This document shows positions 1 through 5,868 of a stretch of DNA of 36,625 bases, piece by piece. Source of the stretch: Streptomyces mesophilus. Lineage in GTDB: Bacteria; Actinomycetota; Actinomycetes; Streptomycetales; Streptomycetaceae. The translations under genes and the position numbers were made by a program. The stretch is taken from positions 1-36,625 of the forward strand of contig NZ_JAAKZW010000054.1 in NCBI RefSeq assembly GCF_011044995.1, read 5' to 3'. Within the stretch, counting starts at the first letter, position 1. Each line of letters begins with the position of its first letter. Below the pieces are notes generated by a model. The model was not told the DNA's origin and searched no databases. It saw only the letters and a program-made list of their open reading frames with translations.

Positions 1-19
1 CGGCGGAGGGTTCTGACCC

Positions 20-47
20 GAGGGGCGCACCCGTCGGTGCGCCCCTC
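20..47 (-). terminator. hairpin downstream of the epoxide hydrolase gene
   Basis: Perfect 12-bp inverted repeat (arm GAGGGGCGCACC, loop CGTC) that begins 8 nt after the minus-strand stop codon at 56-58. There is no long T-run, as is usual for Streptomyces terminators. It is placed to end minus-strand transcription of the epoxide hydrolase, and could also stop plus-strand transcription entering from outside the window. Confidence 0.75.
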
Positions 48-55
48 ACCGCCGG

Positions 56-1216
56 CTACCGCAACCCGCGGAAGAACCCCCGGATGTCCCGCGACATCAC
101 CGTGGGCTCCATATGGGCCGCATAGTGCCCGCCCGGCTCCTTGTACAGGTTCCACTGCCGGATATCGCTGTGGTCGCGCTCGGCGAACGTACGGAACGGC
201 CGCATGTCGCCCTCGAACGAGGCCACCCCGAGCGGCACGGTCGTCGGCTCGGAGGCCGCCCCACCCGTGGTGGGCACTTCCTCGTGCGCCATCTCGTAGT
301 AGAAGCGCATGGCCGAACCGGCCGTCCCCGTCAGCCAGTACAGCGCCACGTTCGTGAGGATGAAGTCGTCGTCGGGGACGATCTCACCGGGCGTACCGGC
401 CGCGAAGAGCTGCACATTCCAGCCGAGCAGCCCCACCGGCGAATCGGCCAGCGCGTGCGCGAGCGTCTGCGGCTGCTGTGACTGCAGGGTGTTGAAGGAG
501 AGCTTGTTCTCCATGAACCACTGCAGGATCCCCATCGCCTGCCGCTCGTCGTCCGACAGCCGCTCGAACTCCGCGGGATCGCCCGAGGGATACGAGAACA
601 CCTGGGTGACATGGACGCCGGCGACGTGCTCGGGGGCGAGCCGCCCGAGGTGCGGCGAGATGAACGACCCGCCGTCGTTGCCGACCGCCCCGTACCGCTC
701 GTAACCGAGCCGCCTCATCAGCTCGGCCCAGGCCTTGGTCGTACGGGTGATGCCCCAGCCCTTGTCCTTGGTGGGCCCGGAGAAGCCGAAGCCGGGAAGG
801 GAGGGGATGACCAGGTGGAACGCGTCGGCGCGGTCGCCGCCGTGCGCCGCCGGGTCGGTGAGCGGCCCGATCAGGTCCAGGAACTCCACGAAGGAGCCGG
901 GCCAGCCGTGCGTGAGGACCAGCGGGAACGCGTCGGGCTCGGGGGAGCGGACGTGCAGGAAGTGGATGTCCTGTCCGTCGATCTCCGTCAGGAACTGCGG
1001 ATGCGCATTGATCCGGGCTTCCCACGCGCGCCAGTCGTAGCCGTCGCGCCAGTACGTGGCCAGGCGCCGCACCACGTCGGTGCTCGTCCCGTACTCACCC
1101 GGCTCGCCGGGCCCGTCGTCGGTCCAACGGGCCCTGCGGAGCCGGTCGTTCAGGTCGTCTAACGCGGCCTGCGGTATGTCGATGCGGAAGGGGCGGATCT
1201 CGCCGGTGGACGTCAT
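56..1216 (-). CDS. epoxide hydrolase, alpha/beta-hydrolase family with EHN domain
   Basis: Probable soluble epoxide hydrolase that opens epoxides to diols through an alkyl-enzyme ester. Counting from the longest ORF start at 1234, an EHN-type N-terminal domain (about residues 12-115) is followed by the alpha/beta-hydrolase core. The oxyanion motif HGWPGS is at about 109-114, the nucleophile Asp is in GNDGGS (about 187), lid tyrosines are at about 312-313, and the catalytic His is in GGHYAAH (about 370). I prefer the ATG at 1216 (386 aa) because homology-like sequence (IRPFRIDIP) begins just after it; GTGs at 1225 and 1234 are possible, and none has a strong ribosome binding site. It lies 91 nt downstream of the YceI gene on the same strand. 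The physiological substrate cannot be read from sequence. Confidence 0.88.
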   Translation of the reverse strand: MTSTGEIRPFRIDIPQAALDDLNDRLRRARWTDDGPGEPGEYGTSTDVVRRLATYWRDGYDWRAWEARINAHPQFLTEIDGQDIHFLHVRSPEPDAFPLVLTHGWPGSFVEFLDLIGPLTDPAAHGGDRADAFHLVIPSLPGFGFSGPTKDKGWGITRTTKAWAELMRRLGYERYGAVGNDGGSFISPHLGRLAPEHVAGVHVTQVFSYPSGDPAEFERLSDDERQAMGILQWFMENKLSFNTLQSQQPQTLAHALADSPVGLLGWNVQLFAAGTPGEIVPDDDFILTNVALYWLTGTAGSAMRFYYEMAHEEVPTTGGAASEPTTVPLGVASFEGDMRPFRTFAERDHSDIRQWNLYKEPGGHYAAHMEPTVMSRDIRGFFRGLR

Positions 1217-1307
1217 GCCGTCCACACTTGTCACCGTTTCGGCCCGCCGACTACAGGATCGCTGCGATCCGCTTGTGCAGCTTGGCCTGAATCCGCCGCG
1301 CCGCCGG

Positions 1308-1916
1308 TCAGGCCTGGCGGATCGCCGAGATGTCGAAGGTCAGCTTGATCTTGTCGGAGACCAGGACGCCGCCCGTCTCCAGGGCCGCGTTCCAGGTCAG
1401 GCCCCACTCGGAGCGCAGCAGGTCGGCCTTGCCCTCGAAGCCGACGCGCTCGTTGCCGAAGGGGTCCTTGGCCGCGCCGTTGAACTCCAGGTCGATGGAG
1501 ATCGGCTTGGTGACGTCCTTGATGGTGAGGTCGCCGGTGATCCGGTAGTCCTCGCCGCCCAGCGCCTCGGCCGAGGTCGACCGGAAGGTCATCGCCGGGT
1601 ACTTCTCCACGTCGAAGAAGTCCGCGCTCTTGAGGTGGCCGTCACGGTCGCCCTGTCCGGTCTCGATGCTCTCCATCTTGACGTCGATCGAGGCGGTGGA
1701 CTGCGACGGGTCGTTGCCGTCGAGGTGCAGCGTGCCCTCGAAGTCGAGGAAGGCGCCCTTGACGTTCGTGACCATTGCGTGGCGGGCCGTGAACCCGAGC
1801 GACGTGTGCGCCGGGTCGATTGTGTAGTCACCGGTCAGACCGGCCAGCTCCGGGTTGACCGGGGCGGGGGCGGACGTGGTGTCGGTGCTGTCGTTCTTGC
1901 GGCCGAAGATGCCCAT
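1308..1916 (-). CDS. YceI-family lipocalin-like protein
   Basis: YceI-like beta-barrel protein of 202 aa; members bind polyisoprenoid or other amphiphilic ligands, and the role in Streptomyces is unknown. Visible family features are the N-terminal GDYTIDPAHTSLGFTARHAMV block, a central ...FFDVEKYPAMTFRST block, and the C-terminal segment with W-G-L-T-W and VLVSDKIKLTFDISA. No signal peptide is seen, so it is probably cytoplasmic, unlike E. coli YceI. The start is the ATG at 1916, with AAGGAG 6 nt upstream. The longer ORF start at 1970 would lie upstream of the transcription start predicted from the promoter at 1958-1986. A Ser/Thr/Pro-rich linker follows the first 10 residues. Confidence 0.9.
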   Translation of the reverse strand: MGIFGRKNDSTDTTSAPAPVNPELAGLTGDYTIDPAHTSLGFTARHAMVTNVKGAFLDFEGTLHLDGNDPSQSTASIDVKMESIETGQGDRDGHLKSADFFDVEKYPAMTFRSTSAEALGGEDYRITGDLTIKDVTKPISIDLEFNGAAKDPFGNERVGFEGKADLLRSEWGLTWNAALETGGVLVSDKIKLTFDISAIRQA

Positions 1917-1957
1917 GGCGTGCTCCTTGAGGAAGGTCGGTTCCCTTGATGTCTTCG

Positions 1958-1986
1958 ACAGTAGACCCATTTAGTTCAACTTTCAA
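1958..1986 (-). promoter_or_regulatory. predicted promoter of the YceI gene
   Basis: Read on the minus strand: -35 TTGAAA (1981-1986), 17-bp spacer, -10 TACTGT (1958-1963), which fits the Streptomyces TAnnnT consensus. The expected start of transcription is near 1951, giving a leader of about 35 nt. A direct repeat of GTTGAA with 7-bp period (1975-1987) overlaps the -35 box and could be an operator. Confidence 0.6.
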
Positions 1987-2209
1987 CAGCTATCCGGTCC
2001 GGGCCCGTGTCGCGACCCGCGTGGCGTAACGTGCCCGCGGGCCGCCCCTCCCTTTGGCCATTGTGTGACCTCTACAACGTGGCCACCCCTTGAGCAGTCG
2101 GTTGCCCTGCACTGAAGTGGGCTTCTGTCCGGGGGTACCAGGAAAACGGGCCGGAGACTGTGCGAAGTCGACGGACCGTTTCCCCATGGGTGCTTCGTAA
2201 GGTCACTAC

Positions 2210-3802
2210 ATGACCGTTTTGGATGAGGCTGCTTTTGCCGGCGGCGAGCCCACCGACGCCCGTGGCCGCGTGGCCGAGCTGCACGCGATCCGTGCCAAGG
2301 CCGTCGCCGGACCGAGCGAGAAGGCCACCGAGGCCCAGCACGCCAAGGGCAAGCTGACCGCGCGCGAGCGCATCGAGCTGCTCCTGGACGCGGGCTCCTT
2401 CCAGGAGGTCGAGCAGCTGCGCCGGCACCGGGCGACCGGATTCGGCCTGGAGAACAAGAAGCCCTACACCGACGGCGTCATCACCGGCTGGGGCACGGTC
2501 GAGGGCCGCACGGTCTTCGTCTACGCGCATGACTTCCGGATCTTCGGCGGCGCCCTCGGCGAGGCCCACGCCACCAAGATCCACAAGATCATGGACATGG
2601 CCATCGCGGCCGGTGCGCCGCTGGTCTCCCTCAACGACGGCGCCGGCGCCCGTATCCAGGAGGGCGTCTCCGCGCTCGCCGGCTACGGCGGCATCTTCCA
2701 GCGCAACACCCGCGCGAGCGGCGTGATCCCGCAGATCAGCGTCATGCTCGGCCCGTGCGCGGGCGGCGCGGCCTACAGCCCCGCCCTCACCGACTTCGTC
2801 TTCATGGTCCGCGAGACCTCGCAGATGTTCATCACCGGTCCCGACGTCGTCAAGGCGGTCACCGGCGAGGAGATCACGCAGAACGGACTCGGCGGCGCGG
2901 ATGTGCACGCCGAGACCTCGGGCGTCGCGCACTTCGCGTACGACGACGAGGAGACCTGCATCGCCGAGGTCCGCTACCTGATCTCGATGATGCCCTCGAA
3001 CAACCGCGAGAACCCGCCGGTCGTCGCCTCCGAGGACCCCGCCGAGCGCCGCTCGGACGTGCTCCTCGACCTGGTCCCGGCCGACGGCAACCGCCCGTAC
3101 GACATGCACAAGGTCATCGAGGAGCTCGTCGACGACGGCGACTACCTCGAGGTCCACGAGCGCTGGGCGCGGAATATCGTCTGTGCCCTCGCGCGTTTGG
3201 ATGGTCAGGTGGTCGGCATCGTCGCCAACCAGCCGCAGACCCTCGCGGGCGTGCTCGACATCGAGGCCTCGGAGAAGGCCGCACGCTTCGTCCAGATGTG
3301 TGACGCCTTCAACATCCCGATCGTCACCCTTTTGGACGTACCCGGCTTCCTGCCCGGCGTCGACCAGGAGCACGGTGGAATCATCCGCCACGGCGCCAAG
3401 CTGCTCTACGCCTACTGCAACGCGACCGTGCCCCGGATCTCCCTGATCCTGCGCAAGGCGTACGGAGGTGCCTACATCGTCATGGACTCCCAGTCCATCG
3501 GTGCGGACCTCACCTACGCCTGGCCCACCAACGAGATCGCGGTGATGGGCGCCGAAGGTGCCGCCAACGTCATCTTCCGCCGGCAGATCGCGGCGGCCGA
3601 GGAGCCGGAGGCGATGCGGGCGCGCATGGTCAAGGAGTACAAGGCCGAGCTGATGCACCCGTACTACGCGGCCGAGCGCGGTCTCGTGGACGACGTCATC
3701 GACCCGTCCGAGACCCGACAGGTGCTCATCTCCTCCCTGGCGATGCTGCGCAACAAGCACGCCGATCTGCCGTCGCGCAAGCACGGCAACCCGCCGCAGT
3801 GA
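2210..3802 (+). CDS. accB: acyl-CoA carboxylase carboxyltransferase (beta) subunit AccB
   Basis: Transfers CO2 from carboxybiotin to acyl-CoA, chiefly giving malonyl-CoA (and methylmalonyl-CoA) for fatty acid and polyketide synthesis; it works with a biotinylated AccA-type alpha subunit that is not in this window. The 530-aa protein spans both carboxyltransferase halves, with G-rich oxyanion loops near SLNDGAGARIQEG and GPCAGGAAYSPA in the first half and RKAYGGAYIVMDS in the second. The residue after GGAY is Ile423. In S. coelicolor the equivalent position is Ile in AccB and Asp in PccB and sets acyl preference, which favours AccB over PccB. The start ATG has AAGG 8 nt upstream. accE follows 49 nt downstream, as expected for an AccB/E pair. 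Confidence 0.95.
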   Translation: MTVLDEAAFAGGEPTDARGRVAELHAIRAKAVAGPSEKATEAQHAKGKLTARERIELLLDAGSFQEVEQLRRHRATGFGLENKKPYTDGVITGWGTVEGRTVFVYAHDFRIFGGALGEAHATKIHKIMDMAIAAGAPLVSLNDGAGARIQEGVSALAGYGGIFQRNTRASGVIPQISVMLGPCAGGAAYSPALTDFVFMVRETSQMFITGPDVVKAVTGEEITQNGLGGADVHAETSGVAHFAYDDEETCIAEVRYLISMMPSNNRENPPVVASEDPAERRSDVLLDLVPADGNRPYDMHKVIEELVDDGDYLEVHERWARNIVCALARLDGQVVGIVANQPQTLAGVLDIEASEKAARFVQMCDAFNIPIVTLLDVPGFLPGVDQEHGGIIRHGAKLLYAYCNATVPRISLILRKAYGGAYIVMDSQSIGADLTYAWPTNEIAVMGAEGAANVIFRRQIAAAEEPEAMRARMVKEYKAELMHPYYAAERGLVDDVIDPSETRQVLISSLAMLRNKHADLPSRKHGNPPQ

Positions 3803-3851
3803 CGCGGTGCCTCCGACTTCCTGCCTCACCCCTTACGGAGATCCGAACCCC

Positions 3852-4055
3852 ATGACTTCTCCTGCCGAGAACCTCCTTCGCGTCGAGAAGGGTCACGCCG
3901 AGCCCGAAGAGCTCGCGGCCATCACGGCGATCCTGCTCGCACGCGCCGCCGCGGCCCCCGAGGCTCCGGCCCCGTCCCGCGGCCGCGACAAGGCCGGCTG
4001 GCGCCGCCTGGAGCGCACCCCGGGCTTCCGCGCCCCGCACTCCTGGCAGGGCTGA
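3852..4055 (+). CDS. accE: acyl-CoA carboxylase epsilon subunit AccE
   Basis: Small 67-aa epsilon subunit, found in actinobacteria, that stimulates the carboxyltransferase/biotin carboxylase complex. The N-terminal part contains the typical RVEKGHAEPEELAAITAILLAR helix segment, then an Ala/Pro linker and a basic W-rich end (GWRRLERTPGFRAPHSW). The ATG at 3852 has GGAG about 10 nt upstream, and the gene directly follows accB, probably in one transcript that ends at the hairpin at 4081-4113. Confidence 0.93.
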   Translation: MTSPAENLLRVEKGHAEPEELAAITAILLARAAAAPEAPAPSRGRDKAGWRRLERTPGFRAPHSWQG

Positions 4056-4080
4056 GCACCCGCCTGCCACTGCGCTTGTA

Positions 4081-4113
4081 CGCCCCGTGCCCCCTTGCTG
4101 GGGGTGCGGGGCG
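4081..4113 (+). terminator. terminator of accB-accE
   Basis: GC-rich stem-loop with 14-nt arms (CGCCCCG...CCCCC and GGGGG...CGGGGCG), two central mismatches and a 5-nt loop, starting 25 nt after the accE stop and followed by a short T-containing stretch. It is placed between converging transcripts. Confidence 0.7.
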
Positions 4114-4133
4114 TCTTCGTGCCCCGTATGTCA

Positions 4134-4152
4134 GGCCCGCCGGCGTTTGAGG
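4134..4152. repeat. fragment of a common Streptomyces interspersed intergenic sequence
   Basis: The 19-nt string GGCCCGCCGGCGTTTGAGG matches, from memory, a short element (CCGGCGTTTGAGG core) scattered through intergenic regions of many Streptomyces genomes, usually beside GC-rich hairpins. Here it sits exactly between the two terminator hairpins that separate accE from the converging conservon. Confidence 0.45.
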
Positions 4153-4163
4153 CGAAACAAAAA

Positions 4164-4194
4164 GGCCCCGCACCCCCACCAGGGGAACGGGGCC
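4164..4194 (-). terminator. terminator of the first (downstream) conservon operon
   Basis: On the minus strand the arms GGCCCCG and CGGGGCC enclose an inner CCCC/GGGG pairing and a short loop, and the hairpin is followed by TTTTTGTTT. This is a classical intrinsic terminator 23 nt downstream of the cvnD stop at 4218-4220. Confidence 0.8.
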
Positions 4195-4217
4195 ACCGGG
4201 CCGCAGCCCGAGAAGAC

Positions 4218-4799
4218 CTACCGCAGACGAGCCATCAGCGCATGCTCGACCAGCGTGATGAGCGCCGACTTGGCGTCCGCGCGGTGCCGCGCATCCGTCG
4301 TGATGATCGGAGTGTCCGGGCCGATCTGGAGGGCCTCACGGACCTCGTCCGGCTGATACGGCTGCTGGCCGTCGAAGCCGTTCAGCGCGATGACGAACGG
4401 CAGACCCGAGTTCTCGAAGTAGTCCACCGCCGGGAAGCAGTCCGCGAGCCGACGCGTGTCGACGAGCACGATCGCACCGATCGCACCGCGCACGAGGTCG
4501 TCCCACATGAACCAGAAGCGGTCCTGACCGGGCGTACCGAAGAGGTACAGGATCAGGTCCTGGTCCAGGGTGATACGGCCGAAGTCCATCGCCACGGTCG
4601 TCGTCGTCTTGTCGCCGGTGTGCGTCAAGTCGTCGATTCCCGCGGACGCGGACGTCATCACGGCCTCGGTACGCAGCGGGTTGATCTCCGAGACGGCGCC
4701 CACGAACGTGGTCTTGCCCACGCCGAACCCGCCCGCCACCACGATCTTCGCGCTGGTGGTGGAGCGGGCCGCACCGCCGCTAGAGCTTTCGAAGTCCAC
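4218..4799 (-). CDS. cvnD2: conservon GTPase CvnD (first copy, probably Cvn2)
   Basis: Small Ras/MglA-like GTPase of 193 aa and last gene of a four-gene conservon; family members sit at the membrane with CvnA-B-C in a G-protein-like signalling complex. The P-loop is GGFGVGKTT (about residues 23-31). The switch II motif is GTPGQ instead of Ras DTAGQ, as in MglA-type proteins, and the guanine-specificity motif is N-G-F-D. GTG start. It overlaps cvnC by 20 bp, so translation is coupled. It differs from the second CvnD (9511-10092) at 11 positions by my count. The copy number (2 versus 1) is inferred from remembered S. coelicolor order. Confidence 0.93.
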   Translation of the reverse strand: MDFESSSGGAARSTTSAKIVVAGGFGVGKTTFVGAVSEINPLRTEAVMTSASAGIDDLTHTGDKTTTTVAMDFGRITLDQDLILYLFGTPGQDRFWFMWDDLVRGAIGAIVLVDTRRLADCFPAVDYFENSGLPFVIALNGFDGQQPYQPDEVREALQIGPDTPIITTDARHRADAKSALITLVEHALMARLR

Positions 4800-5352
4800 T
4801 GAGCACCCTTTCGAGCAGTGTCACATCAGGCTGGCCGCCGGCGTTCTCGTCGCCGCCGGGCTGGTGGATGGCCACAAGACCGGCTTCCGCCAGGTCGGCG
4901 ACGAGGATCCGGGCCACGCCGAGGGGGATGGAGAGAAGTGCCGAGACCTCGGCGACCGACTTGATCTCGTGGCACAGGTTGCAGATCCGCTGATGCTCGG
5001 GCAACTGGCCCTGGAGCTGGTGCGGCTGCGCGGTCGTGTGTACCAGGGCCTCGATGGCCAGCTGGTACCTCGGCCGCGTCCGGCCGCCCGTCATGGCGTA
5101 CGGGCGGACCAGAGGGTTGTGCGCGGCGCGGCCGGGCGACGCCTCGGGCGAGCGGGGCGTGGGCTGCACCGGCTGGATCCGGGGCGCCTGCTGCTGCTCA
5201 TAAGGGTCACGCGGCCGCTGCGGCGGTGCGTACCGCTCCTGGTGGCTGGGCGTGGAGGGGAAGTTGTAGCGGTTGGGCGAGTTCTCGCCCTGGTCCTGGC
5301 CGTACGACCAGTTACCTGAAGACGAACCGTCTCGCGGTGTGGGACCTGCCAC
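4780..5352 (-). CDS. cvnC2: conservon DUF742 protein CvnC (first copy)
   Basis: DUF742 winged-helix-like protein, 190 aa. The conserved C-terminal 120 residues (LVRPYAMTGGRTRPRY ... VAEVSALLSIPLGVARILVADLAEAG ... LLERVLSGLRKL) nearly match the other copy at 10073-10477. The N-terminal 70 residues are a Gln/Pro/Tyr-rich disordered extension that the other copy mostly lacks. The GTG at 5352 has GGAGGA upstream. Biochemical role is unknown; it is thought to be part of the membrane complex with CvnA, B and D. Confidence 0.92.
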   Translation of the reverse strand: MAGPTPRDGSSSGNWSYGQDQGENSPNRYNFPSTPSHQERYAPPQRPRDPYEQQQAPRIQPVQPTPRSPEASPGRAAHNPLVRPYAMTGGRTRPRYQLAIEALVHTTAQPHQLQGQLPEHQRICNLCHEIKSVAEVSALLSIPLGVARILVADLAEAGLVAIHQPGGDENAGGQPDVTLLERVLSGLRKL

Positions 5353-5444
5353 GTGCTTCCTCCTCCGAATTACCCGGAACCATCATGTGGAGCCGCGTCC
5401 CGAAACTTTAAGGCCAGGGGACGCGAATTCGCACTGCCTGTCTG

Positions 5445-5867
5445 TTAGTTGAGAAGGCTCCCCTGGAGCTCCGCACGCAGGTCCGGGGTGAGAACCGTGC
5501 CCGCGCGGTCGACCAAAAGGGCCATCTCGTACCCAATGAGGCCGATGTCCGCCTCGGGGTGTGCGAGAACGGCGAGCGACGAACCGTCCGAGATGGACAT
5601 GAGGAAGAGGAATCCTCGCTCCATCTCCACAACGGTCTGGTTCACGAGGCCGCCCTCGAAGATCCGGGAGGCCCCCGCGGTCAGCGAGGTCAGACCGGAG
5701 GCGACGGCCGCCAGCTGGTCGGCTCGGTCACGGGGAAAGCCTTCGGACATCGCCAGAAGGAGTCCGTCGGCGGAGACCACCACCGTGTGCGACACCCCGG
5801 GGGTGTTGTCCACGAAGTTGGTGATCAACCAGTTCAGGTTCTGCGCCGCCTGGCTCATCGGGCTCAC
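5445..5867 (-). CDS. cvnB2: conservon roadblock/LC7 protein CvnB (first copy)
   Basis: Roadblock/LC7-fold protein, 140 aa; such proteins are typically partners or GTPase regulators for MglA-like GTPases. Recognisable features are NFVDNTPGVSHTVVVSADGLLLAMSEG and the helix with ADQLAAVASGLTSL. The GTG at 5867 is chosen because GGAG lies 7 nt upstream; the internal ATG at 5858 is too far from it. That ribosome site is inside the last codons of cvnA, and the cvnA stop is only 1 nt away, so the two genes are translationally coupled. It differs from the second copy at about 6 of 137 aligned residues. Confidence 0.92.
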   Translation of the reverse strand: MSPMSQAAQNLNWLITNFVDNTPGVSHTVVVSADGLLLAMSEGFPRDRADQLAAVASGLTSLTAGASRIFEGGLVNQTVVEMERGFLFLMSISDGSSLAVLAHPEADIGLIGYEMALLVDRAGTVLTPDLRAELQGSLLN

Positions 5868-5868
5868 A

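Noticed and set aside
2072..3829. 585-codon minus-strand ORF antisense to accB
   Set aside because: accB is unambiguous on plus; the antisense product has no recognisable domain.
5806..5814. DnaA-box-like TTGTCCACG inside cvnB (also near 10943)
   Set aside because: It encodes conserved residues (V-D-N), occurs in both paralogues for that reason, and lacks the final A of the consensus.
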